DNA of 64,000 bases from Mycobacteriaceae bacterium. GTDB lineage: Bacteria; Actinomycetota; Actinomycetes; Mycobacteriales; Mycobacteriaceae. A program made the position numbers and the translations under genes. The notes beneath the pieces are model-generated. The model saw only the letters and a list, made by a program, of their open reading frames with translations. It searched no databases and was not told the origin of the DNA. Of this stretch, positions 19,764 through 29,136 are shown in pieces. The stretch spans positions 92,558-156,557 of the forward strand of contig JAFARC010000036.1 of NCBI GenBank assembly GCA_019245755.1, given 5' to 3'. Position 1 is the first letter of the stretch. The number at the start of each line of letters is the position of its first letter.

Positions 19764-19890
19764 AACAGGCCTTTCGGGGGGTTTGCATCGGCCTTCCTCG
19801 ACCATTCCGGCGTCCCCGATGACGCGGCCGGCAACCCCGACGCAGTATGTAGCGATGCTATCCGAAGCAGACCCGAACGCCGAACCGAGG

Positions 19891-20796
19891 TCAGGGCGCC
19901 GCTTCGGCGAAGTTGGTCTTCAGTTCTCCGATGATCTCGTCCCACAGCTGCTCGGGTAGCTCGTGGCCCATGCCGTCGTAGAGCACCAGCCGCGCCCCGA
20001 TCGCCTTGGCGACCGCCCGTCCGCCCGTCGGGCGCATCAATTTGTCGGCCTTGCCGTGAATCACCACGGTGGGCGCGGCGATCTGCCGGTCGTAGCGCAG
20101 CAGGCTGCCGGTCCCCAGGATCGCGTCGAAATGCCGCGCCACACCCACCGGGTAGTAGCAGCGCTCGTAGCCCTCGATGGTGTCGGCACGGATCTGCTCG
20201 GTCGGAGTCGGATAGCGCGGACTGCCGTTCAGTTTGCTCACCCGAACGGCGTTCTCCACGATGACCTCCCGCGGCGAGTCCGGCGGCGGCCCCTTGATCA
20301 CCGCCAGGAGCTGCCGAGGCCCGGGCGGCGGCAGGGCCGGCTGGTTGTTGCTGGAGAAAATAATCGCGAGGGTGTTCGTCCGCCGCGCGTGCGTGGCGGC
20401 GAAGACCTGCGCGATCATGCCACCCATCGACGCGCCCACGATGTGGGCGCGGTCGATCCGCAGGTGATCTAGCACCGCTGCCGCGTCGTCGGCCATGTCC
20501 TCGAGCGTGTAGACCGCGTTGCTGCGCAGCCCGAGGAACGACCGCACCATCCGCACCGGCTGCGAGCCGCCCGCCTTCTGGCCGTGCAGCTTGCTGGACA
20601 GCCCGACGTCGCGGTTGTCGTAACGGATCACCCGCAGCCCCTGATCGACGAGCTTCTCGCAGAAACCCTCCCGCCACAGCAGCAGCTGCGCGCCCAGCCC
20701 CATGATCAGCAGCACCGCCGGGGCGTCGGGGTCGCCCATGTCCTCGAAGTAGATGTCGAGGTCGCCGGACTTGGCGGTGCCGGTACGGACCTCCAC
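19891..20796 (-). CDS. lipG: Alpha/beta hydrolase LipG
   Basis: A 301-aa alpha/beta hydrolase. The nucleophile elbow is GASMGGM with Ser123; VIHGKADKLM (Asp) and DGMGHELPE (His) complete the triad. GLGAQLLLWREGF forms the oxyanion loop. The position between the mycolate methyltransferases and the UbiB-like gene matches LipG (Rv0646c) of M. tuberculosis, which shows esterase or phospholipase activity. The GTG start lies 2 bp after the stop of the upstream gene, so translation is coupled. Confidence 0.88.
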   Translation of the reverse strand: MEVRTGTAKSGDLDIYFEDMGDPDAPAVLLIMGLGAQLLLWREGFCEKLVDQGLRVIRYDNRDVGLSSKLHGQKAGGSQPVRMVRSFLGLRSNAVYTLEDMADDAAAVLDHLRIDRAHIVGASMGGMIAQVFAATHARRTNTLAIIFSSNNQPALPPPGPRQLLAVIKGPPPDSPREVIVENAVRVSKLNGSPRYPTPTEQIRADTIEGYERCYYPVGVARHFDAILGTGSLLRYDRQIAAPTVVIHGKADKLMRPTGGRAVAKAIGARLVLYDGMGHELPEQLWDEIIGELKTNFAEAAP

Positions 20797-20798
20797 CG

Positions 20799-22145
20799 CT
20801 AAGCCTCCACCTCTGCGGAGTGCTCACGGCTGACCTCGACCATGAAGTTGGCGAAGTACCCGGTCAGCTGCGGGTCGGACATCATCTGCCACTTCGGCGC
20901 CAGCAGCTTCATGTAACGCTCGACATAGAGGAATTGCTTGCCGATCAGCACCAGGTCGCGGGGCAGCCTGACGTCGTAGGCATCGGCCAGCGCGGACAGC
21001 TGCCGGCCGATTTCCGCGTACGACATGTCGCCGAGCGACTTCATCGTCAGCGGCGTCGCGAAGGCCTCCAGATCCTTGGCGGCCTCCTTCTCGGGTTTGG
21101 TTGTGCCCACCGCGCCCATCAGCACCACGATTTTGCCGGCGGCCGCGTGGTCCTTCTTGACCAGCAGCGCGTAGACCAGCTCACGCAGCAGCCAGCGGGT
21201 GCGGGGATCGATGCGGCCCATGATCCCGAAGTCGAAGAACACGATCTTGCCCTCGGCGTCGACGTACAGGTTGCCGGCGTGCAGGTCCCCGTGGAACAGC
21301 CCGTGGCGCAGCCCACCCTCGAACACCGAGAACAGCAGCGCCTTGACCAGCTCGACACCGTCGAAGCCGGCCTTGCGGATCGCCGCGGCGTCGTCGATGC
21401 GGATGCCGTGCACCCGCTCCATCGTCAGCACCCGTGGCGTCGTGTACTCCCAGTACACCTTTGGCACCCTGATGTTCTTGCCGAGCGGCGACGCGTTCAT
21501 GTGCTCGACCCAGGTCTCCATCGACTGGCTCTCGATCAAGAAGTCCAGCTCCTCGGCGAGGTTGTCGGCGAAGTCGGCGACGACGTCCTGCGCCGACAGC
21601 CGGCGGCCCAGCTTGGCCAGCTCGACGACCTGGGCGCCGCGTTTGAGGATTTGCAGGTCGGCGGCGACCCGCCGGCGGATGCCCGGCCGTTGGATCTTGA
21701 CGACGACCTCCTCACCGCCGTGCAGCGTGGCGAAGTGCACCTGGGCGATCGACGCCGAGGCGAACGGCTGGTCGTCGAACGTGGCGAACAACGTCGCGGG
21801 GTCCTCGCCGAGTTCCTTGACGAACAATTTGTGCACTTCGTCGGGGTCGGCCGGCGGCACCGCGTCGAGCAAGCTGCGGAACTCGCGTGACAGCGGCTCG
21901 CCGAACGCGCCCGGGCTCGACGCGATGATCTGGCCGAATTTGACGTATGTCGGTCCCAGGTCGGCGAAGATGTGCGGCATCTCGGTGATGACTTTTTGTT
22001 GCCAGCGGCCAGGCCCGAGCAGCTTCGAGGCCACCCTGCCGGCGGCTCTGCTTACGTGCCATCCGGCCGCGCCGACTCGCGCGGCCTCGGTGACTACCGG
22101 CACTCGGTCCAGCTTGGCAACCTCGCGGTGCGCAGTGGAACTCAT
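20799..22145 (-). CDS. ABC1/UbiB family atypical kinase
   Basis: A 448-aa protein of the ABC1/ADCK/UbiB family, syntenic with Rv0647c. Signature elements are VVVKIQRPGIRRRVAADL (nucleotide-binding Lys), ELDFLIESQSMETW, HGLFHGDLHAGNLYV (catalytic loop) and VFFDFGIMGRI (DFG-like metal motif). Members are atypical kinases or ATPases linked to isoprenoid lipid metabolism; mycobacteria make menaquinone, so the substrate is unclear. The start at 22145 (MSSTAHREVAKLDRVPVV) is chosen over a longer form with an atypical N-terminus. It is the first gene of a unit with lipG. Confidence 0.88.
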   Translation of the reverse strand: MSSTAHREVAKLDRVPVVTEAARVGAAGWHVSRAAGRVASKLLGPGRWQQKVITEMPHIFADLGPTYVKFGQIIASSPGAFGEPLSREFRSLLDAVPPADPDEVHKLFVKELGEDPATLFATFDDQPFASASIAQVHFATLHGGEEVVVKIQRPGIRRRVAADLQILKRGAQVVELAKLGRRLSAQDVVADFADNLAEELDFLIESQSMETWVEHMNASPLGKNIRVPKVYWEYTTPRVLTMERVHGIRIDDAAAIRKAGFDGVELVKALLFSVFEGGLRHGLFHGDLHAGNLYVDAEGKIVFFDFGIMGRIDPRTRWLLRELVYALLVKKDHAAAGKIVVLMGAVGTTKPEKEAAKDLEAFATPLTMKSLGDMSYAEIGRQLSALADAYDVRLPRDLVLIGKQFLYVERYMKLLAPKWQMMSDPQLTGYFANFMVEVSREHSAEVEA

Positions 22146-22336
22146 GTAGGCAGTGTGCCAAAAGACGGCGGCACCCTCATAAAATGCGTACGCACCGTGG
22201 CGGGCCGTCACCGCCCCGGCGCCGCCGACCATCGCCCCAGGTGAGACCGCCGAAACCCGGCGTGCCCGTTCGTCGGGGTGCCTGGGCAGCCCACGTGACG
22301 ATTTTCATATTCCGGCCGGTCGGCCGGCCATCCCGG

Positions 22337-22939
22337 TTATTTCGCGGTCGCCGGCGTCCACGGCTTGATCCAGTCGGTCTCAGGCCAGCCCTCCACGCCG
22401 GCCATCAGCTCATACATTGTGGCGCCGTCGATCGACTCGCGGATGATGTCGGCGTGTCCGGCGTGCCGCGACATCTCCTCGACCAGGTGCATCGCCACCC
22501 AGCGCACCGACCAGTGGTCGACGTCGCTCGGGAACCAGGGCACGTTGCGCGGCACCGGCACTGCGGCGTCGAGGTCGGCGTCGGCGAGTACGGCGAGCGT
22601 GCGTGTGTTCTGCGACCTCAAACCGTCCAGCAGTCCGTCCAGCGTTTCGTCCTCACGCATCGTGTGCTGGGCGGCGTGCTCGGCCATCTGCTGCTCGAAC
22701 GGCCTCGGATCCGGCGGCGGCAGGCCGGGCGCCGATGCCACCCGTTCCGTCCAGCTGCGCTGCACGCTGGTGAGGTGCTTGATGAGCCCCCCGATCGACA
22801 GCGCGCTCACCGTCGGGGTGGACCGCGCCTGCTGGTCGGTCAGGCCGTAGGACACTGCCAAGAACGCATTCTGCTGGAAGGCGACGAAGTTGAGCAGCGC
22901 CTGGCGTTCGTCGTCGGCGGGTGGGGGCAGTCCGGGCAT
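22337..22939 (-). CDS. DinB/DUF664 family protein
   Basis: A 200-aa four-helix-bundle protein of the DinB/YfiT superfamily. GLIKHLTSVQRSW and HLVEEMSRHAGHADIIRESIDG supply the conserved His residues of the metal site. The family includes thiol-dependent S-transferases that use mycothiol or bacillithiol, but many members have unknown substrates. The start (MPGLPPPADDER) follows AAGGAGGG. It lies 28 bp downstream of the nucleotidyltransferase gene on the same strand. Confidence 0.83.
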   Translation of the reverse strand: MPGLPPPADDERQALLNFVAFQQNAFLAVSYGLTDQQARSTPTVSALSIGGLIKHLTSVQRSWTERVASAPGLPPPDPRPFEQQMAEHAAQHTMREDETLDGLLDGLRSQNTRTLAVLADADLDAAVPVPRNVPWFPSDVDHWSVRWVAMHLVEEMSRHAGHADIIRESIDGATMYELMAGVEGWPETDWIKPWTPATAK

Positions 22940-22967
22940 TGCGGCCCTCCTTTCGTGGTGGGGCTCC

Positions 22968-23543
22968 TCACGCGGTAATGCCAAGGCGGTCGATCAGTAA
23001 CAAGAACGCCACCGCGAAGTCGTTGGCCGCCACGCCCGCCCGTACCCGGTCCCAGTCCACCTGCTCGCGCACCGCGCGAACGCCGAGCAGCAGCGGCGCG
23101 AAGTCGCAGTGGTGCTCGTTGAGTGAGCCTAACTTCTCCGTCACCACCTGGGTCGGCGACAACACGGGCATCCGGACGGCCAGCACTTCGCGAAGTCGGG
23201 CCGAACGGATCGTCTCAGCGTCAACCGGCACGCCGTTGAGCCGGTGCAGCACATCCACCACCACCTGCTCGGCGCAGGCTTTGAACAACCAGTCCTCCGG
23301 GGTGCGGTCGATTCTGAAGCCGGCTTTTCGCAGCGTCACCGCCGCGGCTTCGGCGTCCGGCTCGGCCACGACGAAGTCCACGTCGTGGACCGGCTCCGGC
23401 CCGCCGTACGCCCACAGCGCGTAACTTCCGGCGAGGGCGAACTCGGGCCCGTGCTCCTTCAGCGCCGACGCTGCGCGCTTCAACGCGGCCCGCAGTTCGT
23501 CATTGCGTGGCAGCACGTCGTATCCGCGATGGTTGTCCGACAT
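22968..23543 (-). CDS. Nucleotidyltransferase-fold protein
   Basis: A 191-aa protein with the GSYALWAYGG...DVDFVV pattern (GS followed by D-x-D) of the DNA polymerase beta-like nucleotidyltransferase superfamily. Residues about 35-130 form that domain; the remainder is helical. Similar small proteins occur as stand-alone genes and in some type IV toxin-antitoxin systems. No AbiEi-like antitoxin is next to it, so that role is not supported. The start (MSDNHRGYDVLPRNDELR) is 18 bp from the divergent phosphodiesterase gene. Confidence 0.75.
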   Translation of the reverse strand: MSDNHRGYDVLPRNDELRAALKRAASALKEHGPEFALAGSYALWAYGGPEPVHDVDFVVAEPDAEAAAVTLRKAGFRIDRTPEDWLFKACAEQVVVDVLHRLNGVPVDAETIRSARLREVLAVRMPVLSPTQVVTEKLGSLNEHHCDFAPLLLGVRAVREQVDWDRVRAGVAANDFAVAFLLLIDRLGITA

Positions 23544-23561
23544 TCCGGGTAGGTAGTACCC

Positions 23562-24329
23562 ATGCGGATGGCGACCTTCAACATCCTGCACGGACGCGGT
23601 GTTCACGACGGCAGCGTGGAATTGGACAGGTTGGCCGCCTCGGTTCGCGAACTCGATGCGGACGTGCTCGCGCTGCAGGAGGTCGACTGCGACCAGCCGC
23701 GCTCGGGCATGTCCGACCTGACCGCGGTCGCGGCCGAGGCGATGGGCGCGGCCAGCCACCGATTCGTGGCGGCCATCTCGGGCACCCCCGGGGCGACCTG
23801 GATGGCCGCGACCGGCGACGAACAGCCCGGCACCGCGGCCTATGGCATCGCGCTGCTGTCCCGATTCCGCGCCGAGAGCTGGCAGGTGGTGCGGCTTCCC
23901 CGCATCCCGGTGAGGTTCCCGATGTATCTGCCCGGGCCGAACCGCGTGCAGATCGTCGACGAGGAGTCCCGCGCGGCGGTGATCGCGCGACTCGACACCC
24001 CGCTGGGCCCGATGACGGTGGCCAACACGCACCTGTCGTTCGTACCGGGCTGGAACCGCATGCAGTTGCGGTCGCTCATCCGGGACCTGCGTGGGTTCGT
24101 GGCTCCGCGCGTGCTGATGGGCGACCTCAACATGACGCCACCCGCACCCGGCCGCTGGTCGGGCCTCCGCGCACTCGGCGCGGCGCTGACCTTTCCCGCC
24201 GACGCGCCGGATCGCCAGCTCGACCACATCCTCACCGACGAGAACAGTCTGCGGGTGGACCGCTGCTGCGCGCCACGGCTGTCGATCTCCGATCACCGTG
24301 CGCTGGTAATCGATGTGTCCCGGCCCTGA
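23562..24329 (+). CDS. Endonuclease/exonuclease/phosphatase family protein
   Basis: A 255-aa EEP-superfamily phosphodiesterase. Motifs in order are ATFNILHG, LALQEVD (metal Glu), NTHLSF, MGDLNMTP (catalytic Asp, Asn) and SDHRALVIDV (catalytic Asp-His). The superfamily cleaves phosphodiester bonds in DNA, RNA or phospholipid head groups, and there is no signal peptide. Substrate is not predictable. It is first in an apparent operon with the GH38 mannosidase, 17 bp downstream. Confidence 0.85.
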   Translation: MRMATFNILHGRGVHDGSVELDRLAASVRELDADVLALQEVDCDQPRSGMSDLTAVAAEAMGAASHRFVAAISGTPGATWMAATGDEQPGTAAYGIALLSRFRAESWQVVRLPRIPVRFPMYLPGPNRVQIVDEESRAAVIARLDTPLGPMTVANTHLSFVPGWNRMQLRSLIRDLRGFVAPRVLMGDLNMTPPAPGRWSGLRALGAALTFPADAPDRQLDHILTDENSLRVDRCCAPRLSISDHRALVIDVSRP

Positions 24330-24346
24330 GGCCGTAAGGTTTCAGG

Positions 24347-27300
24347 GTGGCCCGTCAGCCGCTCGAGCGAAGAGCCACCGTGGAATCGACCGAGCTTTTC
24401 GTTGGGCCGCCGGACGCGCCGCTGCAACTGGTCCGGGTGACCTACAGCGGTCGTCATCCGCCGCCGCTGGCGGTGCAGGGTGACGGCCTGACGACGCCGG
24501 CCGCGGTGCCGGCCGACCGGGCGGGCAAGGTGGTCGAGGTGCCGGTCGCCGTCGACCGGCCGGTGCCGGGTCAGCAGCGCGCGGCCCGCGTCGTCGGGGA
24601 CGGCGTCAGCGTGCCGTTCACCTTCACCGTCGCCGAGCCCGGCTGGACGGTGTTCATGATCAGCCACTTTCACTATGACCCGGTCTGGTGGAACACCCAG
24701 GGCGCCTACACCAGCGTGTGGACCGAAGACCCGCCGGGCAGGTGTCGTCAGACGCACGGCTTCGCGCTGGTGCGTACGCATCTGGAAATGGCCCGCCGCG
24801 ACCGCGACTACAAGTTCGTGCTCGCCGAGGTCGACTACCTCAAGCCGTACTGGGACACCCACCCCGAAGACCGCGCCGACCTGCGGCGATTGATTGCGCA
24901 GGGCCGGCTTGAGGTGATGGGCGGCGCCTACAACGAGCCGAACACCAACCTCACCGGCCCGGAGACGACGATCCGCAACCTCGTCCACGGCAGTGGTTTT
25001 CAGCGTGACATCCTTGGTTTCGACCCGGCTACGGCGTGGCAGCTCGACGTCTTCGGCCATGACCCCCAGTTCCCCGGGATGGCCGCGGACACCGGGCTGA
25101 CGTCCAGTTCGTGGGCGCGCGGCCCGCACCACCAGTGGGGTCCGGTGTCGGGCATTGGTGATGCGGGCCGGATGCAGTTCTGCAGTGAGTTCGAGTGGAT
25201 CTCACCGTCCGGGCGGGGCCTGCTCACCCATTACATGCCGGCGCACTACTCGGCGGGCTGGTGGATGGACGAGTCGACCTCGCTAATCGAAGCCGAGGTC
25301 GCGACCTGGCGGCTGTTCACCGAGTTGCGCAAGGTAGCGGCGACTCGCAACGTGCTGCTGCCGGTCGGCACGGATTACACCCCACCCAACAAGTGGGTCA
25401 CCGACATTCACCGCCACTGGAATGCGCGCTACACCTGGCCGAGGTTCGTGTGTGCGCTGCCTCGAGAATTCTTCGCCGCGGTCCGCGCGGAGCTGTCCGC
25501 ACGGGGCGGCCAGCCGTCGCCGCAGACCCGCGACATGAACCCGATCTACACCGGCAAGGACGTGTCCTACATCGACACCAAGCAGGCCAACCGCGCCGCG
25601 GAGAATGCGGTGCTCGACGCCGAGCGGTTCGCCGTGTTCGCCAACCTGCTCACCGGCGCCGACTACCCGCAGGCCGCGCTGGCCAAGGCCTGGGTCCAGC
25701 TGGCCTACGGCGCGCACCACGATGCGATCACCGGGTCCGAATCCGACCAGGTGTACCTCGACCTGCTGACCGGCTGGCGCGACGCGTGGGAGCTCGGTCG
25801 TGCGGCGCGCGACAACGCGCTGCAGTTGCTGTCCTCGGTGGTGGGCGCCCCGGTTGTGGTGTGGAATTCGTTGAGCCACCGGCGGACCGACGTTGTGACG
25901 GCGTGCTTCGACACACCGATCGGCGCGGGTGTTCGGGTGCTCGACGCCGATGACGCCGAGGTGCCCGCGCTCGTCGAACACGGCGGCCGGTGTGTCACCT
26001 GGCTGGCTCGTGACCTGCCGTCGCTGGGTTGGCGCGCCTACCGGCTGCTCCCCGCCGAAGCGCCGGCCGGCTGGGCGGCGACGACCGGCACCGAGATCGA
26101 CAACGAGCACTACCGGTTGTGTGTCGACCCGGCGCGTGGTGGCACGGTGTCGTCGCTCGTCGACCTGGCCACCGGTCATCAGTTGATCGCCGACGGGCGG
26201 GTTGGCAACGAGCTCGCCGTCTACGACGAGTACTCGGCGCACCCGACCGACGGGGAGGGACCCTGGCATCTGTTGCCGGCGGGACCCGTTGTGGGATCGT
26301 CGGGAGCCCCGGCCGAGGTGCACACCTATCGCAGCCCGGTGGGCGCCCGGCTGGTGGTGCGGGGCCGGATCGGAAAGTTGTTGCGCTACACCCAGACGCT
26401 GACCCTCTGGCATTCGGTGGCGCGGGTGGACTGCCGCACGATGATCGACGACTTCACCGGCGCCGACCACCTGGTGCGGCTGCGCTGGCCGTGTCCGGTG
26501 CCGGGGGCGCTGCCGGTGAGCGAGGTCGGCGATGCGGTGGTCGGCCGCGGGTTCGGCCTGCTGCACCACACGCCGCAGCGCGCCGTTGACACCGCCGAGC
26601 ACCCCTGGACCTTGGACAACCCGGCATACACCTGGTTCGGCCTGTCTACCGTCGTCCGGATCCGGGTTGGAGCCGATGTGCGGGCGGTCGGGGTGGCCGA
26701 GGTGGTGGCGCCGACCGGAGCCGGATCGGCGTCGGCGCGCCCGCTGCTGGTCGCTTTGGCCCGCGCCGGCGTGACGGCCACCTGCACCGGCGCCGACAAA
26801 CCCCGCTACGGCGACCTGGCCGTCGACTCGAACCTGCCCGACACCCGCATCGCAATCGGGTGTCCAGACGAAAATCCGTTCACCGCGTCGGTGTTGGCCG
26901 AGGCCGACCCGGTGTACGGCGACGAACTCAAGCGCCAGTTGCACGCGACCGGCCAGGCCAGGGTGTGGCTGCCGGCCGCCGCGCCGCTGGCCCAGAACTG
27001 GCTGCCCGACGCCGATTTGCGCGACGTGCGGGCGCTGCCCGTGCTGATCGTCGCGGGCCGGGACGCGGTCGCGGCGCTCGCCGACGACCTGGCCGACGCG
27101 GAAATCGAGGTGCCCCAGCACCTGCCTGCCGAAATCGGACCGTTCCAGCCGCGCACGGTGGCGCTGCTCAACCGCGGCGTCCCCGGCTTCGCCGTCGACA
27201 TCGACGGCACACTGCATGCCTCGCTGATGCGGTCGTGCACCGGCTGGCCGTCCGGGATCTGGATCGACGAGCCGCGCCGCACCGCGCCCGACGGCTCCAA

Positions 27301-28528
27301 CTTTCAGTTACAGCACTGGACCCACGGCTTCGACTACGCGATCGTCTCCGGCGACGGCGACTGGCGCCGCGCCGACCTCCCGGCCCGCAGCGCGCAGTTC
27401 TCCCACCCGCTGCGCGCGGTTGCGCCCCGGCGCGCCCGCCGTCCCGCCCTCGGCGGGGTTGGTTCGCTGCTTGAGGTGGCCCCCGACCGCGGTGTGCACC
27501 TGGCGGCCGTGAAGGCGGCGGGCAATCCGCTCGCGCGCGGCAGCGCCCGACCGGCCGACCCCGCCGACGCGGTCGCCGTGCGCCTGGTCGAAACACAAGG
27601 TGCCACAACGGACGTAACGATCCGCTCCGCGCTCGGCCGAGTGTCACCGGTCGCGGTCGCCGACCTGCTCGAGCGGCCTCGCGCGGGTCCGCCATCGGGC
27701 GCACTGCGACTGCACGGCTACGAGATCGCCACGCTGTTGGCCCGATTCGACGTGCCCCGGTCCTGCGACGCCGCCGTGAAGCTGGCGCCCGATACCGAGG
27801 CCGCCCAACCGCTGTATGCCCGGTACTGGTTGCACAACCGTGGACCCGCCCCGATCGGCGGCCTTCCCGCCGTCGCGCAGCTTCACCCTCAGCGCGTCAG
27901 TGCCGAGCCAGCTGCCGAAGTCCGGCTCCGGCTTACCGTGGCGAGTGACTGCAGCGACTCGTCGTTGAGCGGGGTGGTGCGGCTGGTGTGTCCGACGGGG
28001 TGGCGAGCCACGCGCGACGAGCTGCCCTTCGATTTGCCGCCCGGCGGCTACCTCGAAAGCGGGATCGGCCTGACCATGCCCGCAGGCATCGCGCCCGGCC
28101 TGTATCCGGTGCGGGCCCAGCTCAGGCTCGGCGGGGGCGGGTTGCCCGACGCGTGGCGACAGGTCGTCGAGGACATCTGCGTCGTGTCGGTCGGCGGGGC
28201 CGCGGGAGATGAGCTGCTTCACCTGATCAGCGGTCCCCGACCCGTCGACGTTGCGCCGGGCGGCAGAGCATCGTTGAACGTGACCGTGGGCACCGACGCG
28301 CGCGCCGGCCTGGCGCTGGAGGCCCACCTGATCAGCCCCTGGGATACCTGGGAATGGGTCACCCCCGCCGTGCGCGGCGCGGTGCTAAACGGCGGCGGTG
28401 AAGTCGACCTGCGCTTCGATGTGTGCCCGCCGGCATGGGCGCAGCCCGGGCGGTGGTGGGCCCTCGTGCGGCTCGCCTGCGCTGGGCGGCTGGTCTACTC
28501 ACCCGCGGTCGCGGTGCGCGTGCGATGA
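24347..28528 (+). CDS. Glycoside hydrolase family 38 alpha-mannosidase
   Basis: A 1393-aa GH38 enzyme that hydrolyses alpha-mannosides. HFHYDPVWW supplies zinc ligands His109 and Asp111; WQLDVFGHDPQFPG carries the probable nucleophile Asp234. AYGAHHDAITGSESDQVY and the following helical and beta domains are typical. Residues about 1180-1340 (WLHNRGPAPIGGL; PPGGYLESGIGLTMPAGI) look like a NEW3-type beta-sandwich added at the C-terminus, which makes the protein longer than most family members. It is syntenic with Rv0648. No signal peptide is visible, so action on cytosolic mannosides is likely. The start is GTG; the stop overlaps the next gene by 4 bp. Confidence 0.9.
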   Translation: MARQPLERRATVESTELFVGPPDAPLQLVRVTYSGRHPPPLAVQGDGLTTPAAVPADRAGKVVEVPVAVDRPVPGQQRAARVVGDGVSVPFTFTVAEPGWTVFMISHFHYDPVWWNTQGAYTSVWTEDPPGRCRQTHGFALVRTHLEMARRDRDYKFVLAEVDYLKPYWDTHPEDRADLRRLIAQGRLEVMGGAYNEPNTNLTGPETTIRNLVHGSGFQRDILGFDPATAWQLDVFGHDPQFPGMAADTGLTSSSWARGPHHQWGPVSGIGDAGRMQFCSEFEWISPSGRGLLTHYMPAHYSAGWWMDESTSLIEAEVATWRLFTELRKVAATRNVLLPVGTDYTPPNKWVTDIHRHWNARYTWPRFVCALPREFFAAVRAELSARGGQPSPQTRDMNPIYTGKDVSYIDTKQANRAAENAVLDAERFAVFANLLTGADYPQAALAKAWVQLAYGAHHDAITGSESDQVYLDLLTGWRDAWELGRAARDNALQLLSSVVGAPVVVWNSLSHRRTDVVTACFDTPIGAGVRVLDADDAEVPALVEHGGRCVTWLARDLPSLGWRAYRLLPAEAPAGWAATTGTEIDNEHYRLCVDPARGGTVSSLVDLATGHQLIADGRVGNELAVYDEYSAHPTDGEGPWHLLPAGPVVGSSGAPAEVHTYRSPVGARLVVRGRIGKLLRYTQTLTLWHSVARVDCRTMIDDFTGADHLVRLRWPCPVPGALPVSEVGDAVVGRGFGLLHHTPQRAVDTAEHPWTLDNPAYTWFGLSTVVRIRVGADVRAVGVAEVVAPTGAGSASARPLLVALARAGVTATCTGADKPRYGDLAVDSNLPDTRIAIGCPDENPFTASVLAEADPVYGDELKRQLHATGQARVWLPAAAPLAQNWLPDADLRDVRALPVLIVAGRDAVAALADDLADAEIEVPQHLPAEIGPFQPRTVALLNRGVPGFAVDIDGTLHASLMRSCTGWPSGIWIDEPRRTAPDGSNFQLQHWTHGFDYAIVSGDGDWRRADLPARSAQFSHPLRAVAPRRARRPALGGVGSLLEVAPDRGVHLAAVKAAGNPLARGSARPADPADAVAVRLVETQGATTDVTIRSALGRVSPVAVADLLERPRAGPPSGALRLHGYEIATLLARFDVPRSCDAAVKLAPDTEAAQPLYARYWLHNRGPAPIGGLPAVAQLHPQRVSAEPAAEVRLRLTVASDCSDSSLSGVVRLVCPTGWRATRDELPFDLPPGGYLESGIGLTMPAGIAPGLYPVRAQLRLGGGGLPDAWRQVVEDICVVSVGGAAGDELLHLISGPRPVDVAPGGRASLNVTVGTDARAGLALEAHLISPWDTWEWVTPAVRGAVLNGGGEVDLRFDVCPPAWAQPGRWWALVRLACAGRLVYSPAVAVRVR

Positions 28529-29136
28529 CCCGCGTGGCCACCGTGGGTGGGCTGCCGGTCACCGTCGACGAGGTCGACGCGCGCGAGACTCTGCTGCGCG
28601 CCGGCCCACTGGCGGCATCGCTGCCGGGCGCCGGGACCAGCGAGGGACGCCAGCTGCGGCGCTGGCTCACTCAGCTGTTGGTGACCGAACGCGTCGTGGC
28701 GGCCGAAGCCGCCGCGCGGGGCGTGACCGCGGACCACGCTCCGGGCGAGCACGAACTGCTGCCGGACGCGGCGGCCGGCCTGGAGATCGGCAGCGTGGCC
28801 GCCGCGGCGCTGGCCGACCCGCTGGCCCGTGCGCTGTTCCGCGTCGTGACGTCGCACGTCCGCGTCGCCGAGCAGGAAATCGCCGACTACCACGCCCGCA
28901 ACCCGCTGCGCTTCGCCCCACCCTGCGGCGGCCCCGACGGCTGGCAGGCGCCCGCCCGCGCCGCCCCGCCGCTCGACGCGGTGCGTCCTGCGATCGCCGA
29001 GCAGCTACTCGGCGCTGCCCGCCGCCGCGCGTTTCGGATCTGGCTGGATGTCCGACGGTCGGCGCTGGTCGACCTCGCGCCCGGCTTCGAACACCCCGGC
29101 GACCCGCGCCAGCCCGACAACAGCCACCGGCACTGA
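28525..29136 (+). CDS. SurA-N/PpiC-like protein, FabD2-locus homologue
   Basis: A 203-aa protein in the position of Rv0649, which was historically called FabD2. The sequence does not show a malonyltransferase active site (no GHSxGE). It begins VATVGGLPVTVDEVDARETLLRAG and continues RQLRRWLTQLLVTERVVAAEAAARG, which resembles the N-terminal chaperone-like region of SurA/PpiC proteins. A truncated rotamase-like part follows (ADYHARNPLRF). No signal peptide is seen. The function is unknown; the old name appears wrong. It overlaps the mannosidase gene by ATGA and the ROK gene by one base. Confidence 0.7.
   Translation: MTRVATVGGLPVTVDEVDARETLLRAGPLAASLPGAGTSEGRQLRRWLTQLLVTERVVAAEAAARGVTADHAPGEHELLPDAAAGLEIGSVAAAALADPLARALFRVVTSHVRVAEQEIADYHARNPLRFAPPCGGPDGWQAPARAAPPLDAVRPAIAEQLLGAARRRAFRIWLDVRRSALVDLAPGFEHPGDPRQPDNSHRH

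Noticed and set aside
22968..23543. Type IV toxin-antitoxin system
   Set aside because: The nucleotidyltransferase fold is present, but no AbiEi-like partner lies beside it.
25283..27217. Long antisense reading frame of 644 codons opposite the mannosidase gene
   Set aside because: Its composition (Arg, Gly, His, Gln rich without domains) is that expected of the opposite strand of GC-rich coding DNA; the forward gene has a full GH38 protein.
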